From contig DJRT01000010.1 of NCBI GenBank assembly GCA_002437905.1, forward strand, positions 1-24,618: a DNA stretch of 24,618 bases, in the 5' to 3' direction. Source of the DNA: Ruminococcaceae bacterium UBA6353. GTDB taxonomy: Bacteria > Bacillota > Clostridia > Oscillospirales > Acutalibacteraceae. A program made the translations under genes and the position numbers. The notes under the pieces are model-generated. The model was not told the DNA's origin, did no database searches, and was given only the letters and a program-made list of their open reading frames with translations. Below, one piece after another: positions 1 to 7,354 of this stretch; the stretch's first letter is position 1; every line of letters starts with the position of its first letter.

Positions 1-109
1 AGCCGATATAGAAGGTGGCCTTGCCATTGTTGATCACATCGCGGATCTGTTCCTCATCCGTTACCTGCGCGATCAGTCCGCGCGCTTTCAGTTCTTCATA
101 CAGGGTCAT
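1..109 (-). CDS. tyrS: Tyrosyl-tRNA synthetase, N-terminal fragment (cut by window edge)
   Basis: Tyrosyl-tRNA synthetase charges tRNA-Tyr with tyrosine in the cytoplasm. Only the first 36 codons are inside the window. The peptide begins MTLYEELKARGLIAQ and runs to a NNGKATFYIG segment, which is the usual N-terminus of bacterial TyrS just before its tyrosine-binding and HIGH-type motifs. The ATG at 109 is chosen because an AAGGAG ribosome site lies about 10 bases upstream; the ATG at 116 is out of frame. The identification is strongly supported by the leader in front of the gene, which is a T-box riboswitch with a tyrosine (UAC) specifier. The gene follows recN in the same direction but has its own promoter. 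Confidence 0.93.
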   Translation of the reverse strand, partial: MTLYEELKARGLIAQVTDEEQIRDVINNGKATFYIG

Positions 110-159
110 CGCTCATTGTCTCCTTTTCTGTTAATACACCATAGTTTTTCCGCAGACAC

Positions 160-200
160 AAAAAAGCCGCCCGCCGCCGGAAAACCCGGCAGAGGGCGAC
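160..200 (-). terminator. T-box leader terminator hairpin before tyrS
   Basis: On the minus strand a 15-position stem (186-200 with 166-180) carries a single mismatch and two G-T pairs. It is closed by a GTTTT-type loop and followed at once by TTTTTT. The upstream arm contains the CGCC that can instead pair in the antiterminator, the standard T-box switch geometry. It lies about 50 bases before the tyrS start. Confidence 0.9.
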
Positions 201-430
201 CGTTCAGCCGCTGTACCACCTCTGTTCGCCGGCAGCAGCCATGCCTGCCGGCCTCAAGAACGCGCTGTATCGTGCGCACACGGCTCCCCTACCGGGCTGC
301 CTGCGGGGCAGCTGTTCAGGTCGCGGCTCCGGAGTGTATTTCGCCGCCGCCCCTGCCGCCTTACACCAACCGGCAGCTCTCTGCAAAGGGGAAACCCTGC
401 GGGTACTTCTCTCCATCAACGCCTGTGAGG
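160..430 (-). promoter_or_regulatory. Tyrosine T-box riboswitch leader of tyrS
   Basis: This leader senses uncharged tRNA-Tyr and controls tyrS by antitermination. Read on the minus strand, it has the Stem I landmarks: GAGAGAAGTA near the base, then AGAGAGC followed by a GGTTGGTG distal loop closed by GCTGCC/GGCGGC. The specifier loop contains GAAATACA, with codon UAC at 336-338. The T-box sequence AGAGGTGGTACAGCGG is at 208-223. Its UGGU at 215-218 can pair with an ACCA acceptor end, as expected for the A discriminator base of tRNA-Tyr. A GGCGA/UCGCC pairing could form the antiterminator base and shares the CGCC segment with the terminator stem at 160-200. This explains the roughly 350-base gap between recN and tyrS. 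Confidence 0.93.
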
Positions 431-432
431 CT

Positions 433-461
433 ATTAAAGCATATTTTACCGGGGTTGTCAA
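433..461 (-). promoter_or_regulatory. Sigma-A promoter for tyrS leader
   Basis: The -35 is TTGACA (456-461) and the -10 is TTTAAT (433-438), with exactly 17 bases between them. Transcription should begin near 426, just before T-box Stem I. The recN stop codon TGA (458-460) lies inside the -35 hexamer, so the promoter begins where the preceding gene ends. Confidence 0.88.
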
Positions 462-2134
462 GCCCCGCTTTCCGCGCGCGTCCGCATCTCCCGCGCGGCG
501 CTGCGGGCAGTCTCGGTCGCCTCGCCGCCGATAATGCGCGCCAGCTCCGCCACACGCTGCTCCTCCTGCAGCGGCTGCACGCAGGTATAGGTGCGCCCAT
601 CGGCAACGCTCTTGCTGACCAGCAGGTGCGCGTGACCGGCCGCAGCGATCTGCGCCAAGTGGGTCACGCACAGCACCTGGCGGCGAACAGCGGTCTGCCG
701 CAGCAGAATGCCCACCTTGGTGGCGGCGCGGCCGCTGATGCCGCTATCCACCTCATCGAACACCAGCGTGCCGATCTCATCCACCTCCGCCAGCACCCGC
801 TTGAGCGCCAGCATAATGCGGGAAAGTTCACCGCCGGAGGCGGTGCGGGCAATGGATTTCGGCGGTTCGCCGGGATTGGAGGAGATCAAGAATTCCACCT
901 TATCCCCGCCGATCACGGTCAGCGGCGTCGGCTCCATAGAAACCTGCAGCCGCACATGCGGCATATCCAAAAAGGTCAGCTGCTGGCACACATCCTCTTC
1001 AAAGCGGCGGGCAGCCTCCCGGCGGGCGGCCGTCAGCCGCTCAGCGGCGGCAATGGTTTCCGCCCTGGCCGCATCCGATTGCTTTTCCAGTTCGGCCAGG
1101 TGCGCATCGGTATTCTCGATAGCGGCCAGCTCCGCCGCCATTGCCTCCCGCTTTTGCAGCACAGCCGTCTCATCACCGCCATACTGGCGGGTCAGGCGCT
1201 GGATCAGCGCCAGGCGATCCTCCAGCGCCGCCTGCTCCCCTGCATCAAAGGAAAGGCCGTCACCAGCCTCCCGCACCTCTTCGGCACAGGCCTGCAGGTC
1301 ATACAGGGTGCTCTGCATCCGCCCGGCCAGCTCCGCCAGCTCCGGCGATACCGCGCCGGCGGCCTGCAGCGCGGCCGTGGCCGCCGCCATGTGCTCCACC
1401 GCACCGGCCAGCTCCTCGCCATCGCCGTCCAGCGCCGTGCAGGCGGTCTGCAGGTGCTGCGCCAGCTTTTCAGCATGGCGCACCGTTTCCCGGCGGGCAA
1501 GCAGCTTTTCCTCCTCGCCAGGCTTCAGCGCCGCCGCGTCGATCGCCTCGATCTGCTCACGCAAACGGGTTGTGCGAAACTCCCGCTCATCTGCATCCAT
1601 TTGGGCGGCGCGGATTGCCCGCCGGATGCGGCAATAGGTATGGTACGGCTGCTCGTAGGCCGCTCGGATGGCCTGCAGGCCACCCAAACGGTCAAGATAT
1701 TCCACATGGCTTTCCGGCTGCAGCAGCACCTGATTTTCATGCTGGCCATGGATATTCACCAGCATACGGCCGATGCCGCGCAGCACAGACACCGTTGCCG
1801 GACGGCCATTGATGCGGCAGCTTCCGCGGCCATCCGCTGTGAGGGCGCGCTGCACCAGCAGCGTCCCGTCCTCCTCCAGCGCATAGCCCTGCTCCTGCAG
1901 CGCTGTCTCCACCGCCGGCGCCACATCGGTGAACACGGCCGAAATATCGGCGCGGTCGGCGCCGTGGCGCACCACATCGCGGGTGATACGCTCCCCCAGC
2001 ACGGCGTTGATGGCGTCGATCACAATGGATTTACCGGCGCCGGTCTCGCCGGTGAGCACCGTCAGGCCACTGCCAAAGGTGATGTCCGCCCGCTCGATCA
2101 CCGCCACATTTTCGATATGCAAGCTTTGCAGCAT
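458..2134 (-). CDS. recN: DNA repair protein RecN
   Basis: RecN is an SMC-like ATPase that acts early at DNA double-strand breaks. The 558 residues are the usual family length. The Walker A GETGAGKS is at residues 29-36. A long coiled-coil-prone middle rich in Ala, Glu and Arg follows. The ABC signature ASGGELSRIM is near 432-441, and the Walker B/D-loop region TLVFDEVDSGISG is near 456-468. The start at 2134 follows argR by only 8 bases, and its ribosome site (GAAAGG) overlaps the argR stop codon, so the two are probably translationally coupled. The argR-recN order matches ahrC-recN in Bacillus. It is the last gene of the long nusB-led unit. No terminator is visible at its 3' end, where the tyrS promoter begins. 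Confidence 0.97.
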   Translation of the reverse strand: MLQSLHIENVAVIERADITFGSGLTVLTGETGAGKSIVIDAINAVLGERITRDVVRHGADRADISAVFTDVAPAVETALQEQGYALEEDGTLLVQRALTADGRGSCRINGRPATVSVLRGIGRMLVNIHGQHENQVLLQPESHVEYLDRLGGLQAIRAAYEQPYHTYCRIRRAIRAAQMDADEREFRTTRLREQIEAIDAAALKPGEEEKLLARRETVRHAEKLAQHLQTACTALDGDGEELAGAVEHMAAATAALQAAGAVSPELAELAGRMQSTLYDLQACAEEVREAGDGLSFDAGEQAALEDRLALIQRLTRQYGGDETAVLQKREAMAAELAAIENTDAHLAELEKQSDAARAETIAAAERLTAARREAARRFEEDVCQQLTFLDMPHVRLQVSMEPTPLTVIGGDKVEFLISSNPGEPPKSIARTASGGELSRIMLALKRVLAEVDEIGTLVFDEVDSGISGRAATKVGILLRQTAVRRQVLCVTHLAQIAAAGHAHLLVSKSVADGRTYTCVQPLQEEQRVAELARIIGGEATETARSAAREMRTRAESGA

Positions 2135-2142
2135 ACACGCTC

Positions 2143-2604
2143 TTACCTTTCCGTTCCGCTAAGGGTCTTTTTCAGCTCCAGCACCAGATCCTCTGCATCC
2201 CGCTCACTGGTGACGATACAGATAAAGGTATCATCCCCTGCCAATGTACCGATCACCTGCCGCCAGTGCAGCGAATCCATGGCCGCGCAGGCCGCCTGCG
2301 CCATGCCGGTGGCGCAGTGCACCACCACAATGTTCTGCGCATACTGCACATCCGTAACAGAATTGGCAAAAATGGCATGGAATTTGGCCGAGATCTCCTG
2401 CCGCTCACTGCGGGCCACACTGTAACGATAGCCGCCGCCGGCCGCCGGGGTCTTGATCAGCCGCAGCTCCTTGATATCGCGGGAAACCGTGGCCTGCGTG
2501 ACATTGTAGCCGTCCTCACACAGCAGGCGCTGCAGCTCATCCTGCGTTTCTACCGGGCGACTGTTGATGATCTCCAGAATTTTCGCATGGCGTCGTGTTT
2601 TCAT
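2143..2604 (-). CDS. argR: Arginine repressor ArgR/AhrC
   Basis: ArgR is an arginine-responsive DNA-binding regulator that represses arginine synthesis and activates its breakdown. At 153 residues it has normal length. The N-terminal winged helix contains TQATVSRDIKEL (36-47), the recognition helix of the family. The C-terminal hexamerisation and arginine-binding domain contains GTLAGDDTFICI (119-130), with the paired Asp that contact arginine at 124-125. The ATG overlaps the nadK stop as ATGA, and its ribosome site GGAGG lies within the end of nadK. An ARG-box-like sequence occurs far upstream, before nusB (9969-9986), which raises the possibility of self-control of the whole operon. That link is inference. 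Confidence 0.97.
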   Translation of the reverse strand: MKTRRHAKILEIINSRPVETQDELQRLLCEDGYNVTQATVSRDIKELRLIKTPAAGGGYRYSVARSERQEISAKFHAIFANSVTDVQYAQNIVVVHCATGMAQAACAAMDSLHWRQVIGTLAGDDTFICIVTSERDAEDLVLELKKTLSGTER

Positions 2605-3443
2605 AGCACCCTCCTGCCAAACAATTTTTCATTCAGCACCGTCGAAACGGTGGTATCCTTTATCCGGATCAGCCGGGCGCACAGCGCAGCCGGGCGCACG
2701 GTCACGGCATCCTGCGGGCCGATGGCAATACTTTCCTCGCCATCCACCGTGAGATAGGCATCTCCGCCATCCACCTGCGCCCACACCGTCAGTTCCGCCT
2801 GCGGCGGCAGCACATGGCAGCGGGCGGCCAGCGTATGCGGGCAGATCGGCGTGACCAGCAGGCAATCCAGCGCCGGATCCACCACCGGCCCACCGGCCGA
2901 AAGAGAATACGCAGTGGAACCGGTCGGGGTAGCCAAAATCACCCCATCGGCACGGCAGGAAAGCAGCGGGCAGCCGCGATCCTCCACCCGCAGATCCACC
3001 AGGCGGGAAAGCCCCCCGCGGGAAACCACCGCCTCATTGATGGCCAGTGCGCGGCTGCGGCAAGCCCCATCGCGCATCACACAGACCTCCAGCAGCCGCC
3101 GCTGCTCTGCAGCAAAACGGCCGGTAAGCAGGGCCGGCAGGGCATCCAGCTCGTTTTTCTCCAGGCCGGCCAAAAAGCCCAGACGGCCGGCATTGATGCC
3201 CAGCACCGGGCAGCCGGCCGGCGCAGCCGCCTTAGCCGCGTGCATGATGGTGCCGTCCCCACCGATGGCCACGGCGGCATCACACCCGGCAAGCGCCCGG
3301 GTGATCTCGGCCAGGGAGGGCAGCACCGGGGCCGATGAAACCGGCTGCACCGAGGCACCGGCCTGTGTCAGCCGGCGGCAGACCTCATCCGTCAGCGCTG
3401 CCTTTTCCGCCGAGCGCCGGTCAGCGATCACCGCCACCCGCAT
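2601..3443 (-). CDS. nadK: NAD kinase
   Basis: NAD kinase phosphorylates NAD to NADP using ATP (or polyphosphate in some relatives). The 280-residue product has the diagnostic GGDGT at 61-65, NAGRLGF at 84-90, the NE pair at 136-137 and the conserved ATPTGSTAYSLSAGGP block at 171-186. The start at 3443 has a strong GGGAGG ribosome site and lies 23 bases inside the end of tlyA. The stop overlaps the argR start as ATGA. In Bacillus subtilis no nadK lies between yqxC and ahrC, whereas nadK at this position is common in Clostridia. Nothing in the sequence suggests degeneration. Confidence 0.96.
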   Translation of the reverse strand: MRVAVIADRRSAEKAALTDEVCRRLTQAGASVQPVSSAPVLPSLAEITRALAGCDAAVAIGGDGTIMHAAKAAAPAGCPVLGINAGRLGFLAGLEKNELDALPALLTGRFAAEQRRLLEVCVMRDGACRSRALAINEAVVSRGGLSRLVDLRVEDRGCPLLSCRADGVILATPTGSTAYSLSAGGPVVDPALDCLLVTPICPHTLAARCHVLPPQAELTVWAQVDGGDAYLTVDGEESIAIGPQDAVTVRPAALCARLIRIKDTTVSTVLNEKLFGRRVL

Positions 3444-4281
3444 GGTTTCTCCCTCCCTTTCCTGTTTTCAGTGCGGCAAAGGCCGCCTGCACCACCGCCG
3501 CCGGCTCCACCGGCTGTGCCGGTGCGCCACGGCGCAGCACCGCCAAATACTCAATATTTCCGTCGGCTGTCCCGCCACCGGTGATCGGCGACCAGGTAAG
3601 CCACTGTATCCCCAGCGACAGCCCGGCAAACAGCGCCAGCTTCTCCTGCAGCACCCGGATATGGGCGCGCGGCTCCTTTACCACGCCGTGCTTGCCGACC
3701 GCCGCACGGCCGGCCTCAAACTGCGGCTTGATCAGGCACACCAGGGTAGCCGCAGGCTGCAGGTACGGCAGCACCGCCGGCAACACCGTCTCCAGCGAAA
3801 CGAAGGAAACATCCACACTGGCAAAGGCCACCGTGCCGGCGGGCACCGCCGTGCGCAAACGGTCGCTGCGCACATCCGTTTCCTCCAGCACCGTTACCCG
3901 TGGATCCTGCCGCAGCCGCGCGTGGAGCTGATCCCGCCCCACATCCACGGCATACACATGGGCTGCACCGTGCTGCAGCATACAATCGGTGAAACCACCG
4001 GTGGAGGCGCCCACATCCATGCAGCAAAGCCCTGCCACGCAAACGCTTCCCGCCGCCAGCACCTTTTCCAGCTTTTCGCCGCCGCGGCCGACATATCGCT
4101 GCGGGGGCGCCGAGCACACGATGGCATCCTGCTCCCCCACCTGCATGGCCGGCTTAGCCGCCGGGCGGCCATTCACCGTCACCAGCCCCGCCGCCAGCAG
4201 CTCCTTTGCCCGCTCACGGCTGCCGGCCAGCCCCAGCTGCACCAGCCGGACATCCAGACGGCACAGCGCTTCACTCGCCAT
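3421..4281 (-). CDS. tlyA: TlyA-family rRNA (cytidine-2'-O)-methyltransferase / YqxC
   Basis: This family joins an S4 RNA-binding domain to an FtsJ-like SAM methyltransferase; characterised members methylate ribose in 16S and 23S rRNA. The 286-residue product has an S4 region at about residues 7-65 (RLDVRLVQLGLAGSRERAKE). The SAM-binding motif DVGASTGGFTD is at 89-99, followed by AVDVGRDQLH and a later IKPQFEAGR segment. The start at 4281 is chosen because the S4 domain begins directly after it; the frame stays open to 4536, but that extension is Arg/Pro-rich antisense-like sequence. The gene overlaps dxs by 11 bases and nadK by 23 bases. The dxs-tlyA-argR-recN order is conserved in many Firmicutes. 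Some relatives are labelled hemolysin, but a methyltransferase role fits better. Confidence 0.93.
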   Translation of the reverse strand: MASEALCRLDVRLVQLGLAGSRERAKELLAAGLVTVNGRPAAKPAMQVGEQDAIVCSAPPQRYVGRGGEKLEKVLAAGSVCVAGLCCMDVGASTGGFTDCMLQHGAAHVYAVDVGRDQLHARLRQDPRVTVLEETDVRSDRLRTAVPAGTVAFASVDVSFVSLETVLPAVLPYLQPAATLVCLIKPQFEAGRAAVGKHGVVKEPRAHIRVLQEKLALFAGLSLGIQWLTWSPITGGGTADGNIEYLAVLRRGAPAQPVEPAAVVQAAFAALKTGKGGRNHAGGGDR

Positions 4282-6151
4282 CGGCCGCCTCCTGCGCCGC
4301 CTTTTCCTGTGCGGTGATAAACGCGGCGATCCCCTCGGCATCCAGCCCGGCATCATGCAGGCCCTCCGCCGTGGTGCACACGCCGGGGGTATCCTCCAGT
4401 GCGCGCACAGCGTACCGGCCGGTATAGCCAGTCTCCAGCAGGCGATCGCCAAGATACTCACCAACCCCGCCCTGCCGCGCTGCCTCCTCGAAGAACAGCA
4501 CCTGCGGGTACTGGCGGGCGATGGCGACGACTTCATCCTCCAGCGGATGGATACGGTTAAGCTTCAGTATAGCCGCGGGCTGACCATTGCGCTGCCGGCG
4601 GCGGCTGGCCTCCAACACATAGCCGAAGGTGCGGCCATAGGTGATCAGCAGCAGCCGGCCGCTCTTATCCCGGATGTGCTCAAAGCTCTGGTAGCTCGGC
4701 TCATACCCGGCCAGCGCCGGGTGCTCATTCCCCTTGGGGTAGCGCACAGCGGCAATGCCATCGTTATCATACAGTGCCTGCTTCAGCTGGCGGTCCAGCT
4801 CGGCGTAGGTCGCCGGTGCATAGATCACCGTATGTGGGATGGAGCGCAGCATAGCCACATCATAGATGCCCTGATGTGTCTCGCCGTCATCCGGTACCAC
4901 ACCCGCCCGGTCAATTGCCAGCACAATGTGATTGTGCATGATTGAGGTATCATTGAGCATCTGATCGTAGCTGCGCTGCAGGAAGGTGGAATACACCGCA
5001 AAAACCGGCAGCAGGCCGCCGCAGGCCAGCCCGGAGGCAAAGGTCACGGCGTGTCCCTCGGCAATACCGGTATCAAAAAAACGCTTGGGGAACTGCTTGG
5101 CAAATGCCTCCAGGCAGGTGCCCTTTTTCATCGCCGCCGTAATGGCCACGATGCGGTCATCCTCGGCCGCCAGGCAGCAGAGCGTTTGCCCGAAACGGGA
5201 AGAAAAGGTCTCCCCGCCGGCGGGAGCCTGTCCCGTCTGCCGGTCAAAGCCACCGATGCCATGGTAGGTATCCGGGTTTTTCTCCGCAAAGGAGTAGCCC
5301 TTTCCTTTCACCGTGGCCACATGCAGCAGCACCGGATGGTCAATGCTGCGTGCCGCCTGCAGCGCCTGGCTGAGATCGTGCAGATTATGGCCATCCACCG
5401 GCCCCATGTAGTAGAAGCCCATGTTTTCGAAAAAGGAGGTGCTGGAAAACAGTGAACGCTTCATTCGCTTCTTGCAATCGTGCAGGAAGGTATTTATCTG
5501 CCGTCCAACCAGCGGAATACGCGACAGGGCGCCGGTCAGCCGCTGCTTCCAGCGCACATAGCGCACACGCGCACGCAGATGGCCGAGATACCGCGCCACA
5601 AAGCCCACATTGCGGCTGATGGACATCTTGTTATCGTTGAGAATGACGATCAACCGGTCGTCGCTGCGGCCGGCATTGCTCAGCCCCTCATAGGCCAGGC
5701 CGCCGGTCAGGGCACCATCGCCGATCACCGCAATCGTATAGCTGTCGTCCCCGGTCAATCCCTTGGCCTTGGCAATGCCGTTGGCCGCCGAGATGGCGGT
5801 GCTGCTGTGCCCGGTGATAAAGGCATCATGCGGGCTTTCCTCCGGCTTCGGGAAGCCGGAAATACCGCCCTTGCGCCGCAGGGTAGCAAACTCCCCGCAG
5901 CGATCCGTCAGCAGCTTATGGGCATAGCACTGATGCCCCACATCCCACACGATCGTATCCCGCGGGGTGCTGAACACCCGGTGCAGTGCCACCGTCAGCT
6001 CCACCGTGCCAAGATTGGAAGAAAGGTGGCCGCCATTGACCGAAACGGTATCAATCATCTTCTGCCGCAGCTGCCGGCAGAGCTCCGGCAGCTCACGGCT
6101 ATCCAGTTTTTTGACATCCTCCGGAGAGTGGATATCCTCAAGCCTGACCAT
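4271..6151 (-). CDS. dxs: 1-deoxy-D-xylulose-5-phosphate synthase
   Basis: Dxs condenses pyruvate and glyceraldehyde-3-phosphate to DXP with thiamine diphosphate, the first step of the MEP isoprenoid pathway. The 626-residue length is typical. Seen motifs (residues counted from the 6151 start) are GGHLSSNLG at 41-49, the ThDP motif GDGALTGG (144-151) ending in NDNKMS (172-177), a GIAEGHAVTFA segment with the catalytic Glu, and the DRAGVVPDDGETHQG block. The frame also has an ATG at 6175, but that one lacks a ribosome site. The ATG at 6151 follows AGGAAAGG at about 11 bases and begins MVRLEDIHSPEDVKKL, as relatives do. It lies between ispA (30-base gap) and tlyA (11-base overlap). Confidence 0.97.
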   Translation of the reverse strand: MVRLEDIHSPEDVKKLDSRELPELCRQLRQKMIDTVSVNGGHLSSNLGTVELTVALHRVFSTPRDTIVWDVGHQCYAHKLLTDRCGEFATLRRKGGISGFPKPEESPHDAFITGHSSTAISAANGIAKAKGLTGDDSYTIAVIGDGALTGGLAYEGLSNAGRSDDRLIVILNDNKMSISRNVGFVARYLGHLRARVRYVRWKQRLTGALSRIPLVGRQINTFLHDCKKRMKRSLFSSTSFFENMGFYYMGPVDGHNLHDLSQALQAARSIDHPVLLHVATVKGKGYSFAEKNPDTYHGIGGFDRQTGQAPAGGETFSSRFGQTLCCLAAEDDRIVAITAAMKKGTCLEAFAKQFPKRFFDTGIAEGHAVTFASGLACGGLLPVFAVYSTFLQRSYDQMLNDTSIMHNHIVLAIDRAGVVPDDGETHQGIYDVAMLRSIPHTVIYAPATYAELDRQLKQALYDNDGIAAVRYPKGNEHPALAGYEPSYQSFEHIRDKSGRLLLITYGRTFGYVLEASRRRQRNGQPAAILKLNRIHPLEDEVVAIARQYPQVLFFEEAARQGGVGEYLGDRLLETGYTGRYAVRALEDTPGVCTTAEGLHDAGLDAEGIAAFITAQEKAAQEAADGE

Positions 6152-6181
6152 ACTATCCGGCACCTTTCCTATCATTTGTGC

Positions 6182-7081
6182 TCAGTGGTCGCGCTCCAGC
6201 AGCGCCATGGCAAGCTGCTGCAGGGCACCGGCCTCGCTGCCGAAGCCTTCCAGCGCCTGCACCGCCGCAGCCGTGCGCTGCTGCGCCAGGCGGCGGGCTT
6301 TCTCCACCCCCAGCAGGCTGACATAGGTGACCTTTTCATTATCGGCGTCGCTGCCCACCGGCTTGCCAAGCTGTTCGGCAGTGGCGGTAACATCCAGGAT
6401 ATCATCCACGATCTGGAAAGTCAGGCCAAGCTGCTCACAGTACTGCCGGATGGCCTGCTCCTGCGCCGGGGTGGCGCCGGCCAGGCGGGCGCCCATCAGG
6501 CCGGCGGCCGTCAGCAGGGCGGCCGTTTTACCGCGCTGCAGCGCCTCCAGCGTTGCCTGGTCGATCGGCTTGCCCTCGCTCTGCAGGTCAATCACCTGCC
6601 CCCCGACCATACCGGTGATACCGGCGCCCTGCGCCAGTGCCAGGGCAGCGGAAAGGGCGTTCTCCGGCGCTATGCCGGCGCAGCTCTCCGGCCGCAGCAT
6701 CACCTCAAAGGCCAGAGTCAGCAGGCCATCGCCGGCCAGCAGCGCCATGGTCTCGCCATACACCGCGTGGGTAGAGGGACGCCCGCGGCGCATAAGGCTA
6801 TTATCCATACAGGGCAGATCATCGTGCACCAACGAATAGCTGTGCACCATCTCCACCGCCGCCGCGAAGGGCAGCGCCGCCGTGGGGTCACCGCCGCACA
6901 GGCGGCAGCACTCCATCAGCAGCACCGGGCGGATGCGCTTGCCGCCGCTGCGGCAGGCATAGGCCATCGCCTCAGCCACGGTGGTCTGCAGCCCGCCGGT
7001 GGCGGGCATATAAGAGGGCAGCGCCTTTTCAAACAGGGTGCAGTAATTCTGCAGGCGCTGGGTATACATTGCTTCACTCAT
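6182..7081 (-). CDS. ispA: Polyprenyl (farnesyl/geranyl) diphosphate synthase
   Basis: This short-chain trans-prenyltransferase condenses isopentenyl and allylic diphosphates, probably to farnesyl diphosphate. The 299-residue product has GGKRIRP at 46-52. The first Asp-rich motif DDLPCMD (87-93) is followed by RRGRPSTH. The second, DDILD, is at 226-230, and GKPVGSDADNEK follows at 239-250. The insertion in the first motif (DDxxxxD) is typical of bacterial FPP synthases. The start at 7081 has an AAAGGAAG ribosome site and lies 16 bases after xseB; the open frame extends to 7168 without support. Adjacent dxs supplies its precursors. Product chain length cannot be read with certainty from sequence. 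Confidence 0.94.
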   Translation of the reverse strand: MSEAMYTQRLQNYCTLFEKALPSYMPATGGLQTTVAEAMAYACRSGGKRIRPVLLMECCRLCGGDPTAALPFAAAVEMVHSYSLVHDDLPCMDNSLMRRGRPSTHAVYGETMALLAGDGLLTLAFEVMLRPESCAGIAPENALSAALALAQGAGITGMVGGQVIDLQSEGKPIDQATLEALQRGKTAALLTAAGLMGARLAGATPAQEQAIRQYCEQLGLTFQIVDDILDVTATAEQLGKPVGSDADNEKVTYVSLLGVEKARRLAQQRTAAAVQALEGFGSEAGALQQLAMALLERDH

Positions 7082-7097
7082 GCCGTTCTTCCTTTCG

Positions 7098-7352
7098 TTA
7101 TTCCGAAAGCTCCTCGCCCATATCCTCGCCCTGCCGGTCCTGCAGCTCGGGGCTCTGTGCTGCCTCATCCGCCGTCAGCTTGACGATCTTCTGTTCGGCC
7201 TCCTTCAGCAGCTTGGAGCAATAGGCCGTCAGCCGTGTGCCTTCCTCAAACAGCTTGAGGGAGTCATCCAGACTGCACTGTCCGCCCTCCAGCGCCGCCA
7301 CAATCTGCTCCAGCCGAGCCATCGCCTTCTCAAAAGTCCATTCCGTTGCCAT
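7098..7352 (-). CDS. xseB: Exodeoxyribonuclease VII small subunit
   Basis: XseB is the small subunit of exonuclease VII, which degrades single-stranded DNA from both ends. The 84-residue helical protein has the family pattern: FEKAMARLEQIVAALEGG, then LDDSLKLFEEGTRL, then a Lys/Glu-rich helix ending LLKEAEQKIVKL. The acidic tail after residue 66 is variable in the family. Two ATGs are possible. That at 7358 overlaps the xseA stop as ATGA but has only about 2 bases to GGAGG. The ATG at 7352 has about 7 bases and is preferred. It directly follows xseA, so the two subunits should be made together. Confidence 0.94.
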   Translation of the reverse strand: MATEWTFEKAMARLEQIVAALEGGQCSLDDSLKLFEEGTRLTAYCSKLLKEAEQKIVKLTADEAAQSPELQDRQGEDMGEELSE

Positions 7353-7354
7353 GT

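Noticed and set aside
116..2425. A 769-residue open frame on the plus strand across recN and argR
   Set aside because: It is antisense to two clearly recognised genes, has Arg/His/Gln/Leu-rich low-complexity composition typical of GC-rich antisense frames, and has no family motif. The same applies to the long plus-strand frames at 2851-4317, 5480-7183, 7346-8488, 11704-13833 and 13245-14606.
3421..4536. Long form of TlyA with 85 extra N-terminal residues
   Set aside because: The extension lies inside dxs in another frame, is Arg/Pro-rich and comes before the S4 domain, which normally starts the protein.
6152..6175. Upstream ATG for dxs
   Set aside because: No ribosome site precedes 6175, while 6151 has AGGAAAGG at suitable distance and fits the family N-terminus.
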